The notes below the pieces were generated by a model. It had not been told where the DNA came from and searched no databases. It saw nothing but the letters and a program-made list of their open reading frames with translations. Of a stretch of 7,917 bases of DNA, positions 1 through 5,849 are shown in pieces. This DNA is from Nitrosomonadales bacterium (lineage in GTDB: Bacteria > Pseudomonadota > Gammaproteobacteria > Burkholderiales > Nitrosomonadaceae): positions 1 through 7,917 of the forward strand of contig SPBV01000082.1 of NCBI GenBank assembly GCA_004525885.1, read 5' to 3'. The translations under genes and the position numbers were made by a program. How positions within the stretch are numbered: position 1 is the stretch's first letter; every line of letters begins with the position of its first letter.

Positions 1-65
1 CGTTTATATCTACGCTTATTAAAGTCGCGTATCCATTTCACAGGGAGGCGTTTATTCTTTGCCAT
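1..65 (-). CDS. N-terminus of a phage protein running off the left edge
   Basis: An ATG at 65-63 on the minus strand opens a frame without stops to the window edge, giving 21 residues that begin MAKNKRLPVKWIRDFNKRRY. The start is very basic. The LPVKWIRD stretch followed by K/R and Y reminds me of the N-terminus of small phage HNH-type or zinc-binding proteins, but the metal-binding part would lie outside the window, so the function is open. No Shine-Dalgarno sequence is visible before the ATG. A good sigma70-type promoter lies 50-79 bp upstream (115-144), which supports a real gene start that is transcribed separately from the terminase operon. Confidence 0.5.
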   Translation of the reverse strand, partial: MAKNKRLPVKWIRDFNKRRYK

Positions 66-114
66 ATTAATTTAATGTACAGGGAAAACTTCTGTACTTC
101 TCCATTATAATAAT

Positions 115-144
115 ATTATCTCAAAAACAGTACAACCATGTCAA
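115..144 (-). promoter_or_regulatory. Sigma70-type promoter for the leftward gene at the window edge
   Basis: Read on the minus strand there is a perfect -35 box TTGACA (144-139), an 18-bp spacer and a -10 box GATAAT (120-115). Transcription would start near 108, giving a leader of about 43 nt before the ATG at 65. A second TATAAT (109-104) lies just downstream but has no good -35. The promoter follows directly on the terminase terminator, so it would start a new transcription unit. Confidence 0.55.
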
Positions 145-152
145 TAGTCAAA

Positions 153-176
153 TTTTTGTTGCCCTATCAACAAAAA
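153..176. repeat. Inverted repeat overlapping the terminator arm
   Basis: TTTTTGTTG (153-161) is exactly complementary to CAACAAAAA (168-176), with the 6-nt loop CCCTAT. The right arm lies inside the A-run of the terminator stem, so the two hairpins exclude each other. It is 8 bp upstream of the -35 box of the leftward promoter, which would also suit an operator. Its role is unknown, and AT-rich arms of this size can arise by chance. Confidence 0.4.
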
Positions 177-199
177 AGCCCCAATTAAGGGGCTTTTTT
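172..199 (-). terminator. Bidirectional intrinsic terminator after the large terminase gene
   Basis: AAAAAAGCCCC (172-182) and GGGGCTTTTTT (189-199) form a perfect 11-bp stem with a 6-nt AATTAA loop, and there are T-runs in both directions. It touches the TAA stop of the large terminase gene (199-201), so it ends the minus-strand operon. A second inverted repeat (153-161 with 168-176) shares its A-run, so the two hairpins cannot form together. Confidence 0.85.
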
Positions 200-1503
200 T
201 AAAACACTCCACTACTTGTAGTGTGGCTATACAGTCCGTACCTCAAAGCATCAGCCATATGAGAAAACATATCGTGTTCAGGTTTTTGTATAACTAAATT
301 AGGATTTTTATCCCACCTATATTGATCTAAAGTTGCTAATAGATTTATACATTTACTATCAACTATTAATCTGTTCTTTTCTACTAAAGACTGTACATGA
401 GCAATACCATCTAATACGGATTTATTTGCCGCTGTTGTTGGTATGTTGTATTCATATGCCCAGTCAAAACGCGTCTGTGCAGCAGAAGAATCAATATATA
501 TTGTTTCAATTCCATACTTAGCTATAAGTGTTGTTACTACTTCCGCGTGCATACTAGTAGTTTTTTCAGAATTTTGATACTCTTCTAGAGCGTAATACTT
601 CTCAGTATTATAGTCATACCCTAAAACTATTAAAGCTGTAGGATCTCTAAATCCAATATCCAATCCTGCAAATATATCCAACCCTTCAGTAGGATATTGA
701 CTCAAGTCTTCCATACAAGCATCAGTATCGAAACGGAAAATCTGACCCTCGAAAACGCTGAAGTCTGCTTCTTGTTCTTGACGAAACAAACTATCACTCA
801 TAGTTTTTCTGGCTTCGGCAATATCTTCTAAAGAAGCCCTAGGATTTTCCCTATAATCCGCCTTAATGGATGCCCACATAGGGTATTCTGTACTGTACCC
901 ACGATAGTAAAATTTAGCAAACCAATTATTCTTACCACGAGGCGTAGAAATAAATAAAGCTTTACTACTTGGTTTATCTAAAGTAGGTCTTAATTGCTGT
1001 TCAAAAGCTTTTTCACCCTCAGCTGTAAGTGCCGCCTCATCAAAAATAATAAAATCGTAAGATCTTCCAACTACAGAGTCTACTTGATTTACAGAACCTA
1101 GTCTGATAGTAGATCCATTAGCTAATTCTATTATACGGTCTTTTAAGTTAGATCGTGATATTTCTATTCCAGTTTTTTGCAAATAGTATACTTGTCTCTC
1201 AAAAGAAATTTGAGATAAGGAATAGTTGGGGGACATAATTAATACATTAGTACCTGGTATAAGAGTAACTAGGTGACCAACTATATTAGCTATTTCTGTT
1301 TTACCTAAACGTCTAGCAATAGCTGCGGTTATAAATCTATATTTAGGATTATTTAATGCATTAACAATAGCTCGTTGCGGATTATTAGGTGTAAAATCTA
1401 TTAAATTTAGATATTTTTCAATACTTAATTTTAAAAACCGTTTATCTCCAGGAAATATTTGAAAATGATCCCGAGCTATATCTTCCCTAGAGATCTCCAA
1501 CAT
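199..1503 (-). CDS. terL: Phage terminase large subunit (ATPase and nuclease)
   Basis: TerL is the motor that pumps phage DNA into the prohead and cuts the concatemer. The 434-residue product has both expected domains. In the N-terminal ATPase, the Walker A variant ARRLGKT is at about 63-69, Walker B FIIFDEA has D155 and E156, and the coupling motif STPRG is at 186-190. In the C-terminal RNase H-like nuclease, acidic residues are at D282 (GLDIGFRD), D338 (YIDSS) and D418 (HMADALRYG). Length is typical of a compact TerL and no key residue is missing. The ATG at 1503 has a GGGGA site 9-13 nt upstream and overlaps the preceding small gene by 17 nt. It is the last gene of the operon and is followed at once by a strong terminator. 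Confidence 0.95.
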   Translation of the reverse strand: MLEISREDIARDHFQIFPGDKRFLKLSIEKYLNLIDFTPNNPQRAIVNALNNPKYRFITAAIARRLGKTEIANIVGHLVTLIPGTNVLIMSPNYSLSQISFERQVYYLQKTGIEISRSNLKDRIIELANGSTIRLGSVNQVDSVVGRSYDFIIFDEAALTAEGEKAFEQQLRPTLDKPSSKALFISTPRGKNNWFAKFYYRGYSTEYPMWASIKADYRENPRASLEDIAEARKTMSDSLFRQEQEADFSVFEGQIFRFDTDACMEDLSQYPTEGLDIFAGLDIGFRDPTALIVLGYDYNTEKYYALEEYQNSEKTTSMHAEVVTTLIAKYGIETIYIDSSAAQTRFDWAYEYNIPTTAANKSVLDGIAHVQSLVEKNRLIVDSKCINLLATLDQYRWDKNPNLVIQKPEHDMFSHMADALRYGLYSHTTSSGVF

Positions 1504-1696
1504 ATTTGTCTTCCCCTATCTTTACATTTTGTATTAGTATCAATGAGTTTATATTTACTATACCGTCTGTCTCTACATGTGTACCAGTTATACCCACCTT
1601 TACAATCCCAGCAGGAGTTATATGTGTATTAACCTTAAATTGGTTAGAGCCCTTATGATACTGTTCAGTAAAAAAATCTTGCAAACTCTTATTCAT
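1487..1696 (-). CDS. 69-residue protein of unknown function upstream of terL
   Basis: I do not recognise this protein. The frame is open from an ATG at 1726, but the likelier start is the ATG at 1696-1694, which forms an ATGA overlap with the methyltransferase stop and gives 69 residues (MNKSLQDFFTEQYHKG...). It has a mixed helical N-terminus, then short alternating hydrophobic stretches with many glycines, threonines and valines that suggest a small beta-rich fold. There are no cysteines, signal peptide or membrane segment. It overlaps terL by 17 nt, so it is co-translated with it. Its place invites the idea of a packaging accessory, but nothing in the sequence shows that. Confidence 0.7.
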   Translation of the reverse strand: MNKSLQDFFTEQYHKGSNQFKVNTHITPAGIVKVGITGTHVETDGIVNINSLILIQNVKIGEDKYVGDL

Positions 1697-2274
1697 AATT
1701 TTTTTAGTATCATTTCTATGGCACATTCTGTCCCAGAGTCTGCGGTTTGATCCGCATACCCTCTACTAGGATCATATCCAATTTCTATGTTTTGAAGAAT
1801 TTCTACTTTACAAGAAAATTCTTCTTCTAGCATAGGAACAGATAAAATTACGACAGGTGCGAAAATAGTAACATCTAAAAAATTAAGTGAAAACGCCCAT
1901 TTATGGTCACTATTACTTCTTGAGGGCCATTGTTTGTGTTCATACATTTCCCATTCTGGAATACTAACAATAACATAACCACCTTTTTTAACTACCCTTA
2001 GCCAGTTAGTTAAAGCTATTTTCCAGTCTCTCATGTGTTCTAAAGAATGAGAACTGTGAACAAAGTCAAGGCTAAAATCACTAATACTTCTGAGATATTG
2101 TCCATCACCATCTCGTATATCCCATGCGCGAACATCTCGCATTTTATTAAATTCTTTTTTAAATTGAATGATACAGTCATTACCACATCCTACATCCACT
2201 CCTGTGCCTTTAAAAAATTTTTGATATTTAAGGTCTTGTGTCCTTCTGCGCGTTGCTTTAGTTGCTTCTTTCAT
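1693..2274 (-). CDS. Class I SAM-dependent methyltransferase
   Basis: This 193-residue protein has the Rossmann-type methyltransferase layout of the Methyltransf_11 group. Motif I is GVDVGCGND (about 25-33), an acidic residue that could bind the SAM ribose follows (WDIRD, D52), then the FVHSSHSLEHM segment (71-81) and LRVVKKGGYVIVSIPE (92-107). The SLEH and KKGGY signatures resemble enzymes acting on sugars, lipids or small molecules more than DNA methylases, as there is no NPPY or PC motif. The substrate is unknown; with a glycosyltransferase in the same operon, methyl-capping of a glycan is a reasonable guess. I chose the ATG at 2274 because it makes a TAATG overlap with the preceding stop, although an in-frame GTG exists at 2286. 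Confidence 0.82.
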   Translation of the reverse strand: MKEATKATRRRTQDLKYQKFFKGTGVDVGCGNDCIIQFKKEFNKMRDVRAWDIRDGDGQYLRSISDFSLDFVHSSHSLEHMRDWKIALTNWLRVVKKGGYVIVSIPEWEMYEHKQWPSRSNSDHKWAFSLNFLDVTIFAPVVILSVPMLEEEFSCKVEILQNIEIGYDPSRGYADQTADSGTECAIEMILKKL

Positions 2275-2561
2275 TATACTCCACACTTCACATCGTATCC
2301 GATGTCTTTACGAGTTGTTCCTTTAGCTATTATGGTTATATCATATTTTTCCACTTTAACGTTAATACAACCGGCTATAAATAGTTTATAGGTTTCATTA
2401 CCCCTACTGTCGTAACATCGTACGTACAACCCGTATGGGGGTGAAGATCTCCTTTCAGAGAACTTCACCGTATCATTTCTGTTTTTACAAAAATCCCAAT
2501 AAGTTGTACCAAATGCTGTTGTGCTAAAGAACAATAGCGCAGCAACAAATATTATCTTCAC
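2274..2561 (-). CDS. Small secreted four-cysteine protein
   Basis: The product has 95 residues. A short basic start (MK) is followed by a hydrophobic core IIFVAALLFFSTTAFG with a likely signal peptidase cut near residue 18. The mature part of about 77 residues holds four cysteines at about 25, 49, 65 and 93, enough for two disulfides, so it probably folds in the periplasm or outside the cell. The start is a GTG sharing a GTGA overlap with the stop of the upstream gene, and its own stop overlaps the methyltransferase ATG (TAATG). The family is not recognised. Secreted products of phage cargo genes can act in exclusion of other phages or in lysis, but nothing here decides between these. Confidence 0.75.
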   Translation of the reverse strand: MKIIFVAALLFFSTTAFGTTYWDFCKNRNDTVKFSERRSSPPYGLYVRCYDSRGNETYKLFIAGCINVKVEKYDITIIAKGTTRKDIGYDVKCGV

Positions 2562-3205
2562 TCTACGCCGACATTAACACCGGGGCTAACAACTGGAGGA
2601 GTAACTATAGGTTCCTTCCTTGTTTTTGCACGAGCAGCGTATGCGGCATCTAGTGCTGCCCATTCTGGATCAACAGGACGATTAGCTTCCATTTGAGCAG
2701 CTACCATAGCATGTGCTACTTCTTCGTCATTATTAAAAGATCCTGCTCCCCACATAATTGTTGCAGTACCGATAGGCTTACCACTACGATTAAAGTGATA
2801 CGTTAGTGGCATTCCTCTTGGTGAGCGCAGTGGTAAGGGAGGAGTAGCGGTATCACCATTAGCTGGATCCAAGCTGTATGAATTAGCAGGCTTACCAAAG
2901 ATACGTCCAATTTGAGATGTACGCCATAGCTTATTTATAGGCGCTTTTACTAATACATTAATAGTACTTCCTGGTGAGTTCCAATCCTCGAACTGCACCA
3001 CTTTAGGGTACGTTTCAGAACCCCAAACTGCGGGTGCGTCAGGAGCGTACTTAGGTGACGGCCCTGCGGGGTCCCAAGCTGCAGGAGATACTGCTGCAGG
3101 AGGCGCTGTAGAATTAATAGCACCACCACTCCTACCTTCCATAAGCTGAGTAGCTAGTGCTACTTGTTGTTCATCTGATAATTCAATTGTTAAACTAAAT
3201 GGCAT
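2558..3205 (-). CDS. Pro/Ala-rich phage protein of unknown function
   Basis: A 215-residue protein that I cannot assign to a family. It starts MPFSLTIELSDEQQVALAT, has an Ala/Pro-rich linker (about 33-60), a central segment rich in aromatic and glycine residues, a helical part (DEEVAHAMVAAQMEANR, then EWAALDAAYAARAKTRKE) and a Pro/Val tail. There is no signal peptide or membrane segment. The Pro-rich flanks around a compact core would fit a virion or binding protein, but that is a guess. The ATG has a good AAAGGA site 8 nt upstream. Base composition is somewhat less AT-rich than its neighbours. A decayed copy of its N-terminus lies just upstream (3246-3383), so this gene was once duplicated. 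Confidence 0.75.
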   Translation of the reverse strand: MPFSLTIELSDEQQVALATQLMEGRSGGAINSTAPPAAVSPAAWDPAGPSPKYAPDAPAVWGSETYPKVVQFEDWNSPGSTINVLVKAPINKLWRTSQIGRIFGKPANSYSLDPANGDTATPPLPLRSPRGMPLTYHFNRSGKPIGTATIMWGAGSFNNDEEVAHAMVAAQMEANRPVDPEWAALDAAYAARAKTRKEPIVTPPVVSPGVNVGVE

Positions 3206-3383
3206 TTAATGTGTCCTTTAATAGTCAGGAAGGAAATCTCCCAACTTAACTTTTAATTGCATCCAATTTAGATATTATCAATGATAATTGATATTTTACT
3301 AAATTTTGGAAATCCTCTGGATATTTTATTACAGGAGCAGGAGGAGTAGGTACTGCTGTTTGTTCCTCTGATAATTCAATTGT
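3206..3383 (-). pseudogene. Decayed tandem duplication between two operon genes
   Basis: This stretch holds two fused remnants. Read from 3383 to the TAA at 3246-3248 it encodes TIELSEEQTAVPTPPAP and then a tail ending KLDAIKS. Its first residues match residues 6-13 of the next gene's product (TIELSDEQ), but there is no usable start: compared with 3185-3211, about 15 bp containing the ATG are missing after the conserved AAAGGACACATTAA. The lower part (3206-3332) is a degenerate copy of the 3' end of the upstream gene (3376-3552), with several internal deletions and shared blocks such as TAAAATATCAATTAT and AAAAGTTAAG. The simplest history is duplication of an A-X gene pair followed by decay of X1 and A2. 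Confidence 0.65.
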
Positions 3384-3846
3384 TTAATGTGTCCTTTAAT
3401 ACTACTTTAAAGTCAGGAGTGTTTACTATCACGCTAAAAATCAATATCTCTCCCGGCTTAACTTTTAATGCCCCAGTATATCCAATTTCAATACTATCAA
3501 CAATAATTGATATTTTATTAAGTTCTGGAAATCCACAGGGTATTTTACTAATAAAAACTTTTTTACCTGGAATAGTCGTATAAAATGATTTTTTCCATGA
3601 GGGACCAATATCCATAGGTACCTCTACACGAAATACTGCTAAATTAGAATTAAGCAATACTCCGGTAGATATAACTACATCATCTTGTAATACTCCAAAC
3701 CAGTTAAAAATTTGATTACTACATGGATATGTTCCATGCAGCACATACTCTCCGTTAGGCGCGAGCCAGTGAGGGCGAAAATCTACAACTAAATTAGTTG
3801 CTGAACTTGTTACCGTTATTAAGAAAATCATTAACCATTTCTTCAC
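3376..3846 (-). CDS. Predicted secreted protein of unknown function
   Basis: The frame is open from 3930, but the likely start is a GTG at 3846. It gives 156 residues beginning as a textbook signal peptide: KK, then the hydrophobic run WLMIFLITV, then a TSSA cleavage site near residue 16. An ATG at 3831 is a second option that would lose the basic residues. The mature protein of about 140 residues has two cysteines (about 42 and 104) and alternating hydrophobic strands typical of a beta-sandwich. It overlaps the 3' end of the glycosyltransferase gene by 53 nt. The family is not recognised. Its 3' end was copied into 3206-3332. The stop arises at the same place where the duplicated neighbour lost its start codon. 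Confidence 0.7.
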   Translation of the reverse strand: MKKWLMIFLITVTSSATNLVVDFRPHWLAPNGEYVLHGTYPCSNQIFNWFGVLQDDVVISTGVLLNSNLAVFRVEVPMDIGPSWKKSFYTTIPGKKVFISKIPCGFPELNKISIIVDSIEIGYTGALKVKPGEILIFSVIVNTPDFKVVLKDTLNN

Positions 3847-5077
3847 AACGCACCATATCCCTTGAACGGCATAATCGCATTGAGTCATACCAAACGGTAG
3901 ACTCTCCATAACGCCCCCATCTCCAATCAATTCCGTTTGAAGGAATTAATGTTATTACAGGCTTTCCCATGGCGCCGACAAGATGAGCAACAGAGGTATC
4001 GACAGAAACCACGAGATCCATTGAATTAATATACCTAGCAGTGTCAAACCAAGTTCCAAGCTTAGTAGGGAGTATGTCTTTAGCATTTTTAGTTACCTCG
4101 TCTTTTTGTAGTGAATAAACATTTCCATATTTTAATAGCCATAAGAAATCTCTGTAGTGCAGTGAACGCTGTTTATCGTTAGCATGCTTCGCAGATCCTT
4201 TCCAAACTATTCCAATATTGGGTTTTGAGTTTGAAAGTAATTTTTCATATTGAGGAATCCGAATATACGGGACTCCAGGTCCAACAGGCACATATTTAAG
4301 TAAGTTACACATAGCAATCCAAACATCATGAGGAAAAGTTGATACATGTGTAATAGTATACTCTGATTTTACTACTGGAACTAATGCTTCTGGAACATGT
4401 AAAATTACATTAGCAACTGGAAATTGATAAGCATACCGCATAAACTGAATCATATCACCGAATCCTTGCTCACAGAGTATGATGAGCTTGCGATCTCCTA
4501 AAGGAGACCCATCCCATTCTGGTGTACCAAGTGTTCCGGCTAGTGCTACTGGATTAGTTTTCTTAAATCTCCAGGAATACTCTGTCATGAAGTCTTGAAT
4601 AGATGCATTAAAAAGTTGACTTGGGCTAAAATAGTCAAGACCAAGAGCCAAACCAAGATTCCAGTGTGCGTCTGCATAGTCTGGAGTAATTTTAATAGCA
4701 GTCCTATAGTTATTAACAGCAGCGTCAAACTGATTATTATCATAATTTATTAACCCTAAATTGTTGTAAGCCAAAGCAAAATTGGGCCAACGACGTATAC
4801 ATTCTGCTAAAGCTTTAGCAGCTTTGGCGGAAGAACCATTAAATTTATAACAAGTAGATAAGTTTAATAGTGTTTCAGGATTTTTCTCTACCTCCCATGC
4901 TTTAGATAAAACTTTTTCGCCGTCTAAAAAATTCCCCTGTTGTACTTCATAAGTACCTAAATTGTACAGAGCGGGGCCGTTGTTTATATTTGCACGGATT
5001 AATCCTTTTGTTATTTTTGGCATTTTTACTTCTTTACCCGTATCTGGGTCGGTCATTATTCGTTTAGGTTTTTGCAT
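3794..5077 (-). CDS. TPR-repeat protein with a GT9/heptosyltransferase-like domain
   Basis: A 427-residue two-part protein. Residues about 37-135 form three TPR helix pairs (NLGTYEVQQGNFLDGEKVL, LLNLSTCYKFNG and YNNLGLINYDNNQFDAAVNNY regions), usually a protein-binding scaffold. Residues about 190-427 look like a GT-B glycosyltransferase of the heptosyltransferase type: GFGDMIQFMRY (205-215, D208) at the N-terminal subdomain, IGIVWKGS (288-295) and VDTSVAHLVGAMGKP (359-373) at the nucleotide-sugar site, then IDWRWG. The likely role is transfer of a sugar to a protein or lipopolysaccharide; donor and acceptor are unknown. It follows the probable terS by 33 bp. The start region is duplicated (5063-5108), and no clear ribosome site precedes either ATG. 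Confidence 0.82.
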   Translation of the reverse strand: MQKPKRIMTDPDTGKEVKMPKITKGLIRANINNGPALYNLGTYEVQQGNFLDGEKVLSKAWEVEKNPETLLNLSTCYKFNGSSAKAAKALAECIRRWPNFALAYNNLGLINYDNNQFDAAVNNYRTAIKITPDYADAHWNLGLALGLDYFSPSQLFNASIQDFMTEYSWRFKKTNPVALAGTLGTPEWDGSPLGDRKLIILCEQGFGDMIQFMRYAYQFPVANVILHVPEALVPVVKSEYTITHVSTFPHDVWIAMCNLLKYVPVGPGVPYIRIPQYEKLLSNSKPNIGIVWKGSAKHANDKQRSLHYRDFLWLLKYGNVYSLQKDEVTKNAKDILPTKLGTWFDTARYINSMDLVVSVDTSVAHLVGAMGKPVITLIPSNGIDWRWGRYGESTVWYDSMRLCRSRDMVRCEEMVNDFLNNGNKFSN

Positions 5078-5108
5078 GATAAAATTGTTTTCTTTTAGGT
5101 TTTTGCAT
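5063..5108. repeat. Direct repeat spanning the glycosyltransferase start codon
   Basis: TTTAGGTTTTTGCAT occurs at 5063-5077 and again at 5094-5108 without mismatch, with a 31-bp period. Both copies contain the complement of ATGCAAAAACC. The second copy lies directly after the stop of the upstream gene at 5111. Confidence 0.85.
5064..5108 (-). CDS. Possible 14-codon upstream leader ORF from a duplicated start
   Basis: The 15-bp start segment of the glycosyltransferase gene (ATGCAAAAACCTAAA on the minus strand, 5077-5063) occurs again 31 bp upstream at 5108-5094. Because 31 is not a multiple of 3, the upstream ATG opens another frame, which reads MQKPKRKQFYHAKT and ends at 5064, inside the true gene start. 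If used, it would terminate past the downstream ATG and could couple or compete with it. It may equally be an untranslated relic of a short tandem duplication. Confidence 0.3.
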   Translation of the reverse strand: MQKPKRKQFYHAKT

Positions 5109-5110
5109 AA

Positions 5111-5584
5111 TTAAATATCAGCTGTATCCAATAATTTTTCAAATAAACTGGAGTATCCAGGTTTTGAATCTTGATTGATTTGTATATTTGTTTGCCTTCC
5201 TGTTTTGGGGCGGCGGGATTCTTCTAGTTTCATTATATATGTCATCTCTTCCATTTTCATCTTATGTACCGCAGTAAGAATATCTACTATATCCTTACTT
5301 GATGCAAGTCCTGTTTCTTCCAGCTCTTCTAATTTTTTCTCTACTATTTTATCTACTAAAGATCCAAATTTAAACCGATTACGGTAGCCGGAGTTTAAAT
5401 ATACGTCTGCAACATATCTTTCGACTTCTGGTTTTGCTAGATATTTTATTACAACATCTAAGGGTAATTTCAAAAGTTTTGCAGTTTCTTGAGTATCTTG
5501 GCAAGTGATAAAGGTATTTGCTATTTCAATATCCTCTGGTGCCATGGGGATAAATTCGAGGGATTCGGTTAATTCTGTAGACAT
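5111..5584 (-). CDS. terS: Probable terminase small subunit
   Basis: The small terminase recognises phage DNA and hands it to TerL. This 157-residue product has size and layout that fit: an N-terminal helix-turn-helix-like region at about 20-55 (ANTFITCQDTQETAKLLKL followed by DVVIKYLAKPEVERYV), a long charged helical middle (about 73-125, rich in E, K and L) suited to oligomerisation, and a polar tail. It is the first gene of the operon that ends in terL. The assignment rests on architecture and position, not a signature motif; another DNA-binding phage protein is possible. Its ATG lies 6 nt from a TATAAT box with no Shine-Dalgarno site, so the mRNA may be leaderless. An in-frame ATG at codon 14 is an alternative start. 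Confidence 0.6.
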   Translation of the reverse strand: MSTELTESLEFIPMAPEDIEIANTFITCQDTQETAKLLKLPLDVVIKYLAKPEVERYVADVYLNSGYRNRFKFGSLVDKIVEKKLEELEETGLASSKDIVDILTAVHKMKMEEMTYIMKLEESRRPKTGRQTNIQINQDSKPGYSSLFEKLLDTADI

Positions 5585-5590
5585 GCTTAT

Positions 5591-5619
5591 ATTATACTAC
5601 AATAGGAAAATAAAGTCAA
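5591..5619 (-). promoter_or_regulatory. Promoter of the terminase operon
   Basis: On the minus strand, TTGACT (5619-5614), a 17-bp spacer and a perfect TATAAT (5596-5591) form a strong sigma70-type promoter. Only six bases (ATAAGC) separate the -10 box from the ATG at 5584, so initiation at the usual distance falls on or next to the start codon. It is the only strong promoter I see for the minus-strand operon, although I did not scan all of it exhaustively. Confidence 0.75.
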
Positions 5620-5650
5620 TAATTTTTTTATTACTGTGCAATATTATTAT

Positions 5651-5702
5651 TACAATTTGGAGTCAACTACAATTTAGTGGTCGACTACAATTTAGGGTCG
5701 AC
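5651..5702. repeat. Three tandem 17-18 bp direct repeats (iteron- or operator-like)
   Basis: TACAATTTGGAGTCAAC (5651-5667), TACAATTTAGTGGTCGAC (5668-5685) and TACAATTTAGGGTCGAC (5686-5702) follow each other without gaps. Each starts with TACAATTT and ends with GTC[AG]AC, and the last two end in the palindrome GTCGAC. They lie between two divergent promoters. Head-to-tail copies of this length are typical of binding sites for a regulator or a replication initiator; which one cannot be told from the window. Confidence 0.8.
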
Positions 5703-5776
5703 TTTGAAATTTTTACCTTTGGGGAACGCGGAGGTGGGTTGTGTGATAACGCAAAACCTATTGTCTAATAACCGCC

Positions 5777-5794
5777 CCCTATAAATTTATCGGG
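5777..5794. promoter_or_regulatory. Near-perfect 18-bp palindrome, candidate operator
   Basis: CCCTATAAATTTATCGGG pairs with itself at 8 of 9 positions; only T5780/C5791 fails. It directly abuts a TATAAT at 5795-5800 and lies 19 bp upstream of the -35 box of the rightward promoter. A dimeric repressor or activator could bind here. There are no other data for it. Confidence 0.4.
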
Positions 5795-5813
5795 TATAAT
5801 AAATTTAATTGTG

Positions 5814-5843
5814 TTGACAACCACGCATCGAATAAATTATAAT
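5814..5843 (+). promoter_or_regulatory. Promoter of the rightward phosphatase operon
   Basis: A perfect TTGACA (5814-5819) and a perfect TATAAT (5838-5843) are separated by 18 bp. Six bases (TACAAC) lie between the -10 box and the ATG at 5850, so transcription should start at or beside the start codon. This matches the layout of the opposing terminase promoter. Confidence 0.8.
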
Positions 5844-5849
5844 TACAAC

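Noticed and set aside
1693..2274. DNA methyltransferase of a restriction-modification system
   Set aside because: No DPPY/NPPY or PC catalytic motif, no target-recognition domain and no endonuclease partner; the SLEH and KKGGY motifs fit small-molecule or sugar methyltransferases better.
2047..2391. Plus-strand 114-codon reading frame
   Set aside because: It is the shadow of the methyltransferase and the secreted-protein gene on the other strand, both of which have motifs or a signal peptide and coupled starts.
5651..5702. CRISPR array
   Set aside because: The three units follow each other directly without unique spacers and no cas gene is nearby.
5505..5768. Plus-strand 87-codon reading frame through the divergent control region
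   Set aside because: It lies antisense to the probable terS gene and continues over the repeats; no ribosome site and low-complexity content.
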